Shown here piece after piece: positions 34,522 through 43,137 of a stretch of DNA of 64,000 bases. Each line of letters starts with the position of its first letter. Within the stretch, counting starts at the first letter, position 1. Source of the stretch: Flavobacteriales bacterium UBA2104. GTDB lineage: Bacteria > Bacteroidota > Bacteroidia > Flavobacteriales_D > Crocinitomicaceae. A model generated the notes under the pieces. That model was not told where the DNA came from and searched no databases. It saw nothing but the letters and a program-made list of their open reading frames with translations. The translations under genes and the position numbers were made by a program. The stretch is taken from NCBI GenBank assembly GCA_002331485.1, contig DCYS01000040.1, positions 1-64,000 on the forward strand. The letters run 5' to 3'.

Positions 34522-35997
34522 TTATTTTTCTTTAGGTAAATAATACAATACCACACGTGCATCGTCTTTGAGGTATTTGTTCGCAACACGCTTTAAGTCT
34601 TCACGAGTAATATTCTCATATTTACTTAATTCCTCATTAACAAGGTTTGTATTGTTGTAGTAAACGTAGTTATTTGCTAGACTCTCTGCTTTTCCAGCTA
34701 CAGAACTACTTGAAGAGTAGAATCTATTTTCGAACTGGTTTTTTACTTTTTGGAATTCTTTTTCAGAAACAAGCTCAGATTGAATTTTATCGATCTCAGC
34801 GTCAAGTGCCATCTTTAATTCGTTAACATCCACATCCTTAGCTGCAATACCTGCAACTAAAGCCATTCCTGGATCTTCAAGGGGAAATGCAAATGAGAAT
34901 GCACTTACTGCTAATTCCTTGTCTTCTACAATGGCCTTATTCATTCTAGCACTTGATCCACCAGCAAGAATTGAATTTAGCATTTGCATAGCATAAGCGT
35001 CCTCTGTGTTTTGAGCTGGAGAATGATATCCTAAGAATACAGCTGGAAGTTGTATGTTATCATAAACCGTGTCTACGATTTCTTCTTTGAGAGCTGGTTC
35101 TTTGACGTCAGGTCGAGGAATATCCACCTTTTTCTTAGCGTATTTAGCAATAAGGGCTTTACCTTCACTTGAACTTTCTGAGAAGAAGTTTTCTTCATCA
35201 AAAATGGACTTGCTTTTCCCGTATTTCTCTTCAAATTTATCATCTGACAAATTCAAATAGTCACGGTACAGGTTGATCGCTTGACCTTTTGGAATAGTTG
35301 CAAAGTATTTGTCTATCATTTTCTTTGCTTCCTCAATATCAATATCTCCTGCAATAGATAATGTAGCGTTAGCAGGTACATAGAATGTCTGATAAAAGTT
35401 AACATAGTCTTCTTCTTGTGCCGCATCTAAATGTTCCATGTATCCAATTGGTGTCCATTCATATGGGTGTTTGTCAAACAACTTGTCAAACATTTCCGCC
35501 ATAAATGAACCGTAAGGTTGATTATCAACACGTTGTCTCTTTTCCTCCTTAACCACTTCTCTTTGAGTTTCAATCCCTACGTTATCAACTTTAGCGTGAA
35601 GCAATCGCTCTGATTCTAACCAAAGCCCCAACTCTAGTTGGTTTGAAGGTAAGATTTCATAATAATATGTTCTGTCTTGAGAAGTGTTGGCATTTAATGT
35701 ACCACCATTACTTTCTACGTATTCGTCAAACTCTCCTCGATCGATATTTCTACTACCTTCGAACATAAGGTGTTCAAAGAAGTGGGCGAATCCAGTTCTG
35801 TCTGGGTTTTCATTCTTGGACCCAACATGGTACATGATAGAGACAGCTACAATTGGTGTACTGTTGTCTTCATGCAAGATAACATGCATTCCATTGTCCA
35901 AATCGTATTCTTCAAATTCAATATTTCGCTCTTGAGCGCTAGCCGAAAGAGCTAATGTTCCGGCTATAGTTGCCGCTAATAAATGCTTCATGTTCAT
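34522..35997 (-). CDS. M16 family zinc peptidase (active subunit)
   Basis: A 491-residue exported peptidase with a signal peptide (about 1-21). The inverted zinc motif is HFFEH (His72, Glu75 as base, His76) in GFAHFFEHLMFEGS, with REVVKEEKRQR further on carrying the third ligand. These enzymes clear or process peptides in the periplasm. The length suits a single catalytic subunit of a heterodimer. It is followed after 22-34 bases by the inactive M16 subunit, so the two are in one operon. A near-match to the -7 box lies ahead (around 36017-36024). Confidence 0.92.
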   Translation of the reverse strand: MNMKHLLAATIAGTLALSASAQERNIEFEEYDLDNGMHVILHEDNSTPIVAVSIMYHVGSKNENPDRTGFAHFFEHLMFEGSRNIDRGEFDEYVESNGGTLNANTSQDRTYYYEILPSNQLELGLWLESERLLHAKVDNVGIETQREVVKEEKRQRVDNQPYGSFMAEMFDKLFDKHPYEWTPIGYMEHLDAAQEEDYVNFYQTFYVPANATLSIAGDIDIEEAKKMIDKYFATIPKGQAINLYRDYLNLSDDKFEEKYGKSKSIFDEENFFSESSSEGKALIAKYAKKKVDIPRPDVKEPALKEEIVDTVYDNIQLPAVFLGYHSPAQNTEDAYAMQMLNSILAGGSSARMNKAIVEDKELAVSAFSFAFPLEDPGMALVAGIAAKDVDVNELKMALDAEIDKIQSELVSEKEFQKVKNQFENRFYSSSSSVAGKAESLANNYVYYNNTNLVNEELSKYENITREDLKRVANKYLKDDARVVLYYLPKEK

Positions 35998-36172
35998 TTA
36001 ATTTATTTTCTCTAGCAAATAAACGAAACATTTTTCACATATTGATTTATACTGTTGTTAACGGTTTGACCAATGCGTTAGTGGTCGAAAACTCATGCTA
36101 TTCACCGCCTAAATATTTCGAACCACCTCAATACTCCCTTTTTATTAATTTCGTAGATTTAAATGTAGAAAC

Positions 36173-37237
36173 ATGAAATATTTTGTACTTCTCGTTCTGG
36201 CTTTGTTTTCCTCATTTTCTATTAAAGGGGGTGATACCTTGACTGTAGGTTACAATAACTCAGCTCCATTCATTTTTGAGGAGAATGGAAAGTTGCAGGG
36301 GCCAATTTTCTGGTTATGGGAGAACGTAGCAGAAGAAAATGATTTTCATTGCGATTATGAGTTGTTAAAGCCAGATAATGTTTTGAATAGTGTGGCTAAT
36401 CATGAAGTCGATCTGACACTGTATCCAATGACAATTACGAGTGAAAGATCAGAATCTATTGATTTTTCTGTTCCGTTTTATTTGGCTCATTCAGGTGTTA
36501 TAGCGAAGCAGTATAGTACGTGGGAGAAGACCTGGATATTCTTAAAATCATTTTTCTCACTGAATTTCTTGAGGGTACTAATGGGACTTTGCTTAGTGAT
36601 CCTCATATTTGGATTTTTTGCATGGCTATTTGAGAGAAAATCAAACAAAGAAGAATTTGGTGGAGGCATTCGGGGTTTATGGAGTGGATTCTGGTGGTCA
36701 GCAGTTACAATGACCACAGTAGGATATGGTGATAAATCTCCTCGAACAACAGGAGGGCGCTTAGTAGCTTTAATCTGGATGTTTACTGCAGTTATTATTA
36801 TATCAGGATTCACTGCGAGTATCGCATCTTCGTTAACTGTTACCGAACTAGAAACTGATACAAGCACAATCGAAAGTTTTAAAGAACGTAGGCTTGGTAC
36901 AGTTGAAAACTCTGGTACGTTGAAGTGGTTAAATGATAATTTTTACAATGATCATGCATTGTTCACAACGAAAGAGGAGTTGTTACCCGCTTTGAGGAAC
37001 GGTGAAGTTGAAGCAGTCGTTTATGATCTTCCTTTATTGAATGAGTTAGTTAAAACGGACACAATTAATGAATTTAATGTTTTGCCTATTCGTTTTAATC
37101 CTCAATACTATGCATTGGGAATGGATACCGAGTTAGATGATTCTATCCAGAAACTGATCAATACATCAATGCTGAAGTCTACTGAGAGTTTAGAGTGGGA
37201 TGTTGTTCTTGCTGAATATGGTTTGAAGACAAAATAA
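36173..37237 (+). CDS. Prokaryotic ionotropic glutamate receptor-like potassium channel (GluR0 type)
   Basis: A 354-residue protein: signal peptide (about 1-19), first half of a type 3 periplasmic binding domain (22-118), TM1 (about 133-153), a pore loop with the K+ filter TTVGYGD (181-187), TM2 (about 196-220), and the second half of the binding domain (about 222-350). Arg92 in MTITSERSESIDFSVPF and Asp285 in VVYDLP sit where amino-acid ligands bind in this family. A tetramer would open a K+ pathway on ligand binding. It lacks the third helix of animal receptors, like cyanobacterial GluR0. Its ligand is probably an amino acid; this is an inference. Confidence 0.88.
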   Translation: MKYFVLLVLALFSSFSIKGGDTLTVGYNNSAPFIFEENGKLQGPIFWLWENVAEENDFHCDYELLKPDNVLNSVANHEVDLTLYPMTITSERSESIDFSVPFYLAHSGVIAKQYSTWEKTWIFLKSFFSLNFLRVLMGLCLVILIFGFFAWLFERKSNKEEFGGGIRGLWSGFWWSAVTMTTVGYGDKSPRTTGGRLVALIWMFTAVIIISGFTASIASSLTVTELETDTSTIESFKERRLGTVENSGTLKWLNDNFYNDHALFTTKEELLPALRNGEVEAVVYDLPLLNELVKTDTINEFNVLPIRFNPQYYALGMDTELDDSIQKLINTSMLKSTESLEWDVVLAEYGLKTK

Positions 37238-37265
37238 AAGTCCCCTTCAAACAAAGGAGACTTTT
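37236..37265. terminator. Terminator between the receptor channel and HPF genes
   Basis: A stem of 7 bp, one mismatch, then 4 bp (37236-37247 with 37254-37265). It starts inside the stop codon of the receptor gene, with A/T flanks usable in both directions. Confidence 0.6.
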
Positions 37266-37291
37266 AGACTATTTATTTGGATAATAGCTTT

Positions 37292-37606
37292 TTAGTAATC
37301 TTGAAGTTTACCCATCAATTTAGTGAGGGAACTTTTCATTTTCTGAGTAGCACCACTGATTGCTTTTTCAATTGAACTATCGAACGCAGTTACAGCAACA
37401 GGCTTAAGACCTTCAGGTCGTGCTTCAAGAACACATTTCTTATCATTCTCACCTTTCTTCGCACCATTCTCATCCGACAAGTGAACTTCGATTCTTGTTA
37501 CTCGATCTGAAAATCTGTCTAGATCTTCTTTGATCTCACTTTTAAAATAGTTTTCGATACGTTCTTTACCTTCAATGTTCTTATCTGTGTTAAAAATAAC
37601 TTCCAT
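37292..37606 (-). CDS. HPF/RaiA family ribosome-associated protein
   Basis: A 104-residue protein with the short HPF/RaiA fold: strand IEVHLSDENG after helix 1, then KCVLEARPEGLKPVAVTAFDSSIEKAISGATQKMKSSLTKLMGK, the pattern of family members that bind the decoding centre and silence ribosomes under starvation. The length is that of short HPF/YfiA without the dimerisation tail. The stretch NGAKKGENDKK and the run of acids in helix 1 are unusually charged. It is a single gene between the receptor channel and the histidine kinase, with its own upstream AT-rich region. Confidence 0.83.
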   Translation of the reverse strand: MEVIFNTDKNIEGKERIENYFKSEIKEDLDRFSDRVTRIEVHLSDENGAKKGENDKKCVLEARPEGLKPVAVTAFDSSIEKAISGATQKMKSSLTKLMGKLQDY

Positions 37607-37712
37607 TCGTTTAACTTTTTAAAATTACGCGATTATTCGCAAAAACAAGATACGTAAATTATTTGCTCTAGAAATGATCAAGATCATTTTTAAGAAAATT
37701 TAGTATTTCAAT

Positions 37713-39311
37713 TTACTTATCTGTTAAGTTCGTGTTGAACTCAAAGTAGTAAACAGTGCCATCATCGCTTTTGTTCAGCTCATATGCCCCATCTAATTGC
37801 TCTGTGAATATCTCAATAAGCGAAGTCCCGAAATGATCACTATTTTCTGATTCTTTCCAACAACCATTATCAGAATAGTTAATAATTAATCCTTTTTCAG
37901 ATTCAGGTAATTTTATAAGAACACTGATCTTAGGATTGTCTTGGTTATCAAATGCGTACTTAATACTATTTGTAATTAGTTCGTTCAAGATCAATGCAAT
38001 TGGAACGATCTTATCCATTTGGACATCAATATTATCTCCGGTTAGTTCAAGAATAGGTTTTTTTACGCCGTCAAATTGAGAAGTGATATCATTGTAAAGG
38101 GTTTCTGTATATTCCTGAAGTTTAACAGAATCGATGTTTGTTGATTTATATATTCGATCATGCACCAAAGCGATCGTTTTTATTCTTTCAACTGCTTCGT
38201 TGAGCATCCTTGAAGCATTAGGGTCTTTTACGATGTTTGCTTGTAGTCGCATCATACTGGATACGACTTGCAAGTTGTTTTTTACACGATGATGAATCTC
38301 TTGAAGTAGTACCTTCTTTTCTTCATTGTTCTTTTTTATTGCGATCAAGCTCTCTTTCAGTTGCTGCTCGGTTTTCTTTTTGCGCTGCACAATTTTTCTA
38401 AGAACATTGTTCCAATAATACAAAACGGTAAATGATAGTATTAATCCACCGATGATAAATAAAGTCCAATAAAAATATTGTGATTGAAAGAAACTTGTGT
38501 TACCTGAATTAGCTATCCATTCGCGTCGAATAGCATGTTTTTCTTTAGAGGAAACATGCTTCAGGACTTTATTAATTATAGGGACAAGAGGTTTGTATTC
38601 ATCTGTTACTGCCATAGCAATATCTCCCGATGTAAAAGGTGTTGTTCCAACTATTTTTAAGTTGCTAAAACCCATGTGATTCATGTAATAAGTAATAACG
38701 TTAAGGTTTCCAATGAAAGCAACTGACTCTTTATTGATAACACTTGTCAAACAAGCTTCTATTGATTCTTTTTCATTTATATCGATGTCATTGTAGCGTT
38801 CTTTAACCAATTCAATTGTATAGTAGTTCTTAGATAGTGCAATTTCCTGACCTCTCAAATCATCAAGTGTACTAAAATATGGGGCGTCTGAACGAGTTAC
38901 AATGACAATCGGATCTTTCAAATAGATTTCGCTGAAGTTTAAGAAGTTTTTTCGTTGCGGCGTTATAGCGCAGCAAGGAACCATCTTGATGTTTCCATTT
39001 CTTAAACCGTTTAAAGTCTTATCCCAGGTTAAATTCTTTATTGGTTGAAAATCAATTCCCGTTTCTCTTTCAAGGATCTTTACATATTCGCCAACAATTC
39101 CACTGTATTCATCATTTTCGTATATCTCATATGGCTCCCACCTAGGTTCGTATCCAAATGAAATTACCTGATGTTGCTTGATCCAATGCGTCTCTTCAGG
39201 TGTCCATTGAATTCTGCCTTTCTGAGAATAAACTGCAGAAAGGGATGTGAACAGAATAAATATGAAGAAATAATATTTTGTCAATTGACGTAATGTTGGC
39301 CTACACAACAT
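37713..39311 (-). CDS. Sensor histidine kinase with periplasmic SBP_bac_3 sensor domain
   Basis: 532 residues: signal/anchor (about 10-29), a type 3 solute-binding domain (about 45-268) as the sensor, TM (281-301), a coiled linker, then a HisKA_2-type dimerisation domain with EIHHRVKNNLQ (phospho-acceptor His341 by family comparison). The ATPase domain has the N box LNELITNSIKYAF (Asn443, Asn448) and the G1 box SDNGCW (Asp481). The binding domain is related to that of BvgS/EvgS-like sensors. No response regulator lies next to it, so it is an orphan here. The extra length over a soluble kinase is all sensor. Confidence 0.88.
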   Translation of the reverse strand: MLCRPTLRQLTKYYFFIFILFTSLSAVYSQKGRIQWTPEETHWIKQHQVISFGYEPRWEPYEIYENDEYSGIVGEYVKILERETGIDFQPIKNLTWDKTLNGLRNGNIKMVPCCAITPQRKNFLNFSEIYLKDPIVIVTRSDAPYFSTLDDLRGQEIALSKNYYTIELVKERYNDIDINEKESIEACLTSVINKESVAFIGNLNVITYYMNHMGFSNLKIVGTTPFTSGDIAMAVTDEYKPLVPIINKVLKHVSSKEKHAIRREWIANSGNTSFFQSQYFYWTLFIIGGLILSFTVLYYWNNVLRKIVQRKKKTEQQLKESLIAIKKNNEEKKVLLQEIHHRVKNNLQVVSSMMRLQANIVKDPNASRMLNEAVERIKTIALVHDRIYKSTNIDSVKLQEYTETLYNDITSQFDGVKKPILELTGDNIDVQMDKIVPIALILNELITNSIKYAFDNQDNPKISVLIKLPESEKGLIINYSDNGCWKESENSDHFGTSLIEIFTEQLDGAYELNKSDDGTVYYFEFNTNLTDK

Positions 39312-39356
39312 TAATCATAAAAGCTTTAAAATCAAAATTATAACGGGGATTTGAGT

Positions 39357-39974
39357 CTATTTCTTGAAGGTAGACTCAAAAGGTAATCTTTGCAATATTG
39401 AACGTCCTAAAGTAAGCTCATCAGCATAGTGTAATTCTGTTCCGATCGAAACTCCTCTGGATAATGTGGTAACTTTAAGACCAAACGGAGATAGCTTTTT
39501 GTATAGATAAAAATTAGTTGTATCACCTTCCATTGTTGAACTGAGCGCAAATATAACTTCTTCGACCTCTCCGTTTTCTGCTCTTTTGATCAATTGGTCA
39601 ATGTTTAGATCTTCCGGACCTATTCCATCCATCGGGGATATGACACCTCCAAGAACGTGATATACGCCTTTATAACTTCCCGTAGATTCTATTGCTAATA
39701 TGTCGCGGATATCTTCAACTATACAGATCAGATTATCTTCACGAGCTGGATTTATACAGATCGTACAAAGTTCTCCATCACAGATGTTTCCACATTTCTT
39801 ACAGAAACGGATATGCTCCTTTAAAGCGGTGAATGCATTTGAAAATCGCTTTATATCTTCAGGTGACCTTTTCAGTAGATCCATAACCAATCGAAGAGCA
39901 CTTCTTTTACCTATACTGGGCAATGAAGCTAATTGTTCAACCGCTTCTGTGAGATATTTTGAAGGTAGATCCAC
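39357..39974 (-). CDS. recR: Recombination protein RecR
   Basis: A 205-residue DNA-binding ring protein of the RecFOR pathway, which loads RecA at gaps. A helix-hairpin-helix is at the N-terminus (LASLPSIGKRSALRLV). The zinc finger comes from CKKCGNICDGELCTIC (about 57-72), and the Toprim domain with CIVEDIRDILAIE and the Walker-like end GVSIGTELHYADELTLGRSI follows. The start is GTG at 39974. The only upstream in-frame codons run into a TAA that is part of the -7 box TAACTTTG, so this start is fixed and the mRNA should be leaderless. Confidence 0.95.
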   Translation of the reverse strand: MDLPSKYLTEAVEQLASLPSIGKRSALRLVMDLLKRSPEDIKRFSNAFTALKEHIRFCKKCGNICDGELCTICINPAREDNLICIVEDIRDILAIESTGSYKGVYHVLGGVISPMDGIGPEDLNIDQLIKRAENGEVEEVIFALSSTMEGDTTNFYLYKKLSPFGLKVTTLSRGVSIGTELHYADELTLGRSILQRLPFESTFKK

Positions 39975-39978
39975 AAGA

Positions 39979-39986
39979 CAAAGTTA
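39979..39986 (-). promoter_or_regulatory. -7 box 4 bases before recR
   Basis: The minus strand reads TAACTTTG, full consensus. Four bases separate it from the GTG start at 39974. Confidence 0.5.
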
Positions 39987-40061
39987 TGCTTCCTGATGAA
40001 TAATACATTGTCATTAATTACCAATTTTCTAGATTTTTCTAACTACTTCAAGTGAAAAGTT

Positions 40062-40069
40062 TAAATTTG
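40062..40069 (+). promoter_or_regulatory. -7 box 5 bases before the 7-TM protein gene
   Basis: TAAATTTG, full consensus, ends 5 bases before the ATG at 40075. It lies back to back with the recR box, 75 bases apart. Confidence 0.5.
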
Positions 40070-40074
40070 CCCCC

Positions 40075-40809
40075 ATGTTTTTAGTGATAGATAACGTTTG
40101 CAATATTCCTGTAGAGAAATTACCTTTTTCTATGTTTGGATTATGCCTACAAGAACCAATGGCTTTAGTAACGAATTGGATAATTGCCATTACGGCATTT
40201 GTGCTTTATTTTAGATTACGAGTAACCGAGAACGATTTTCAATTTCACTGGCGAAAGTTTTACCTGTTCTTTGGATTGAGTACCTTTTTTAGTGGTTTTG
40301 GACATGTTTTTTTCAATTATTTTGATGTATACGGTAAGTATCCAACCTGGATTCTGGGACTTATAGCAGCCTACCATGCGGGAAAAGCTATGATCAGTCT
40401 CAATGTTTTGAATCCTTCTGCAAAAAAGACTTTCAATTGGGTGCTTTATGCAAAACTTGTAACTTTCGCTTTACTTGCTTTAACGCTTAAGAGCTTCATT
40501 TTTGTAATGGTTGATGCTGTTATAACTTATTTATTCTTTTGTCTTGGTTTCGGCATTTACTACTGGCGAAAAGGACTTACATCATTTAAGTATACGGTAA
40601 TAGCGGTTATGATCCTTTTTCCAAGTATTTTCATATTTACACTTCAGTATAATCCACACATTTGGTTTAACAAGGATGATCTAAGCCATGTTCTTATGGC
40701 ACTGACAATCATTTTCTTTTACTTAGGTGTTTCTCGTTTGAACGAGATCGAATTGGAACGATTAGTTTCATTAAAAGAACTTAAGTATGTCGACAAACAA
40801 TCCAATTAA
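40075..40809 (+). CDS. Seven-helix integral membrane protein of unknown function
   Basis: A 244-residue membrane protein with about seven hydrophobic helices (about 30-48, 60-82, 92-110, 121-140, 142-160, 171-190, 205-224). The pattern resembles the DUF6962 type, not an assigned transporter. Conserved-looking features are GHVFFNYFD after helix 2, YHAGKA in the fourth segment, and HVLMALTIIFFYLG near the end, where His residues in helices hint at metal or haem contact (inference). The C-terminus overlaps the smpB start by 23 bases. A later start at Met20 (40132) cannot be excluded. Confidence 0.65.
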   Translation: MFLVIDNVCNIPVEKLPFSMFGLCLQEPMALVTNWIIAITAFVLYFRLRVTENDFQFHWRKFYLFFGLSTFFSGFGHVFFNYFDVYGKYPTWILGLIAAYHAGKAMISLNVLNPSAKKTFNWVLYAKLVTFALLALTLKSFIFVMVDAVITYLFFCLGFGIYYWRKGLTSFKYTVIAVMILFPSIFIFTLQYNPHIWFNKDDLSHVLMALTIIFFYLGVSRLNEIELERLVSLKELKYVDKQSN

Positions 40810-41245
40810 TATAAAGAATAAAAAGGCCAAGTTTGAATATCACATCCTCGATAAGTACACGGCTGGTATTCAACTTGGAGGTACTGAGATCAAGAGTATT
40901 CGTTTAGGAAAAGCGAGTATTCAGGAAGCATATTGTGTTGTTGAAGATGGTGAGGTCTTTATCAGAAACATGCACATTCGAGAGTATGAAAATGCTTCTT
41001 TTTACCAACATAAACCTAAGGCAGATCGAAAGCTATTATTGAATAAGCAAGAGATCAAAAAGCTGGAAAAGAAAATGAATACGAAAGGTTTCACGATCGT
41101 TCCTCTTAGACTATTCATTAATCAAAAGGGGTTAGCAAAACTAGATATCGCATTGGCTCAGGGGAAAAAGCTCCATGATAAACGTCAAGATCTTAAGGAG
41201 AAAGATGATAAACGAGCGATGGATCGCATTAAAAAAGAGTACTAA
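40787..41245 (+). CDS. smpB: SsrA-binding protein SmpB
   Basis: A 152-residue partner of tmRNA that brings it to stalled ribosomes for trans-translation. The family elements are NKKAKFEYHILDKYTAGIQLGGTEIKSIRLGKASIQEAYC, then YENASFYQHKPKADRKLLLNKQEI and the basic tail GKKLHDKRQDLKEKDDKR that folds into the decoding site. The length is standard. It overlaps the upstream membrane protein by 23 bases, so the two are cotranscribed and probably coupled. The tmRNA gene is not in the window. Confidence 0.95.
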   Translation: MSTNNPINIKNKKAKFEYHILDKYTAGIQLGGTEIKSIRLGKASIQEAYCVVEDGEVFIRNMHIREYENASFYQHKPKADRKLLLNKQEIKKLEKKMNTKGFTIVPLRLFINQKGLAKLDIALAQGKKLHDKRQDLKEKDDKRAMDRIKKEY

Positions 41246-41251
41246 TAGATC

Positions 41252-42127
41252 ATGGCTGACTTTATCGACTATTTACTGCCCATATCCATTGGTGTAATGA
41301 TGTTCGGTATCGGTCTCAATCTTGAATTCGTAGATTTTAAAAGAGTTTTTACGGCGCCCAAAGCTGTCTTGTTTGGTCTATTTGGTCAGCTCTTTATACT
41401 GCCTTTAATGGGGTTCGGAATAGCATCAATATTTGACATAGATCCTATTTATAAGTTAGGTATAGTTTTGATCTCTGCATGTCCGGGAGGAACATCTTCT
41501 AATATCATGACATACATGCTGAAGGGGAGAGTGGCACTTTCTGTTTCTATAACGGCCTTTAATAGTTTCATTATTGTTATCACTATTCCTATCATTTTGA
41601 GCCTGGCTTTTTCGACATTTTTAAATCAGGATCAGCAAGTTTCTCTCTCTATGACAGAGACGCTATGGGAAGTTGTGTTCACTGTCTTGTTACCAGTAAC
41701 TGCTGGCTGCCTTGTACACTATTATTTTTGGCGATCTATAGAGAAGTTTAAATCTTCTTTGCGCTATATTCTTCCTGGATTACTTTTTGTTGTATTCTCG
41801 CTTGTACTGTTGGATGAACAGGATCAGGGAAGTAAATCACTTATGGAGTACTGGAATCTATTCATACCGGCATTACTATTAAATGTTCTTGTAATGTTCA
41901 TAGGTTTTTTTGGTTCAGGGTTGATCGGGATCAATCATGATGGGAAATACACGATCGCGATAGAAATGGGTTTACAGAACTCTGCTTTAGCGATTTTCCT
42001 GGCAAATAATGTGCTCAAGATCGACGGCCTATCTATCATTGCAGTTCTTTACGGTGGGTTTTCATTCTTTTCTACTTTGATAGTAGCTTATGTGATGAAA
42101 AAATGGAAGCAAAAAAAAGACGCCTGA
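41252..42127 (+). CDS. Bile acid:sodium symporter family protein
   Basis: A 291-residue membrane protein with nine or ten helices of the BASS/SBF family. LPISIGVMMFGIGLNLEFVDFKRV is the typical opening. The ACPGGTSSNIMTYML motif near residues 80-95 and GLQNSALAIFLANN near 245-258 form the two crossing, sodium-binding helices. Members carry bile acids, pyruvate, pantoate or other organic anions with sodium; the substrate here is unknown. It lies 6 bases after smpB. Its stop lies in the terminator hairpin of the convergent serA. Confidence 0.87.
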   Translation: MADFIDYLLPISIGVMMFGIGLNLEFVDFKRVFTAPKAVLFGLFGQLFILPLMGFGIASIFDIDPIYKLGIVLISACPGGTSSNIMTYMLKGRVALSVSITAFNSFIIVITIPIILSLAFSTFLNQDQQVSLSMTETLWEVVFTVLLPVTAGCLVHYYFWRSIEKFKSSLRYILPGLLFVVFSLVLLDEQDQGSKSLMEYWNLFIPALLLNVLVMFIGFFGSGLIGINHDGKYTIAIEMGLQNSALAIFLANNVLKIDGLSIIAVLYGGFSFFSTLIVAYVMKKWKQKKDA

Positions 42128-42135
42128 GTCAGGCG
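42112..42135 (-). terminator. Terminator after serA
   Basis: A 6-bp GC stem (42121-42126 with 42130-42135), a 3-base loop, and a run of T on the minus strand. It overlaps the stop of the convergent symporter. Confidence 0.55.
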
Positions 42136-42168
42136 CCTTAATATATCGTGGAGTATAGTTAGATGCAA

Positions 42169-43128
42169 TTATTTCAATGTTGAAATGATCTTATCTGCTA
42201 ATTCTACACCTATTCTTGCTTGAGCTTCAACTGTCGCAGCACCAATGTGAGGTGTACATGCAACTGCTTCGTGCTCAAGAAGATCTTTTCTTGGAGTAGG
42301 TTCATTATCATAAACATCTAATGCAGCTGCAGCCACTTTACCATTATTCAATGCTTCCAACAAGCTATCTTCGTCGACCACACCTCCTCGCGCAGCATTC
42401 ACGATACGAACACCATCTTTCATTAAAGATAGTTCTTTTGAACCGATCACTGCTGATCCGTCTGCCTGTTTAGGAACATGAAGTGAAATAAAGTCTGCTT
42501 CACCAATTACTTCTTCTAATTTATTCGTCACGACAACCTTACTGTTGACCGTTCCGGCACCATCAACTTCAACTGGAATATCAACGCTTCCAGAATCAAT
42601 ATTCACACCTTTGACCTTCATTCCTATACCTAATGCATATTGTGCAAGTGCCTGTCCAATTCTTCCGAATCCAACGATAAGAAGTGTTTTTCCTCGAAGT
42701 TCGATCCCTTTAGCGTATTTCTTCTTGAGTTTTTTAAACTCAGTAGATCCTTCGCTCGGCATTTGTTTATATGAATCGTAAGTCGATCTTGATATAGAGA
42801 ATAAACTTCCCATAACTAATTCAGCTACTGATTGAGAAGATGCTGCAGGAGTGTTTTCAACCACAATCCCTTTCTCGCGAGCGTAAGAAACATCAATATT
42901 ATCCATTCCAACACCACCTCTTCCGATAAACTTTAAGTTCGGACATTGGTCGATAAGTTCTTTACGCACTGTTGTTGCTGAACGAACTAATAATCCTACG
43001 TAGTCATTGTCATTGATTGCTTGAGCGAGATTTTCCTGGGCTACTTTTTCAGTAACTACTTCAAATCCATTTGCTTCAAGTTTTTCTATTCCTTCTGGAG
43101 ATATTCCGTCGTTTGCTAAAATTTTCAT
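42169..43128 (-). CDS. serA: D-2-hydroxyacid dehydrogenase, probable phosphoglycerate dehydrogenase
   Basis: A 319-residue NAD-dependent dehydrogenase. LLVRSATTVRKELIDQCPNLKFIGRGGVGMDNID is typical of SerA. LLIVGFGRIGQALAQYALG is the NAD-binding loop, and ARGGVVDEDSLLEAL with CTPHIGAATVEAQARIG supplies the catalytic Arg/Glu/His. It is a short form without ACT domain. Its gene follows serC by 9 bases in one operon, making phosphoglycerate dehydrogenase, the first step to serine, the best call. The lack of an ACT domain implies no serine feedback through this subunit. Confidence 0.92.
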   Translation of the reverse strand: MKILANDGISPEGIEKLEANGFEVVTEKVAQENLAQAINDNDYVGLLVRSATTVRKELIDQCPNLKFIGRGGVGMDNIDVSYAREKGIVVENTPAASSQSVAELVMGSLFSISRSTYDSYKQMPSEGSTEFKKLKKKYAKGIELRGKTLLIVGFGRIGQALAQYALGIGMKVKGVNIDSGSVDIPVEVDGAGTVNSKVVVTNKLEEVIGEADFISLHVPKQADGSAVIGSKELSLMKDGVRIVNAARGGVVDEDSLLEALNNGKVAAAALDVYDNEPTPRKDLLEHEAVACTPHIGAATVEAQARIGVELADKIISTLK

Positions 43129-43137
43129 GTCAATTTA

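Noticed and set aside
36487..36867. A 126-codon minus-strand frame inside the receptor-channel gene
   Set aside because: It is the antisense shadow of the TM1-filter-TM2 coding region, has no promoter or family pattern, and its length follows from the codon bias of the sense gene.
40787..41245. tmRNA (ssrA) near smpB
   Set aside because: No tRNA-like ends or tag-reading frame are seen in the flanks; both sides are occupied by coding genes.
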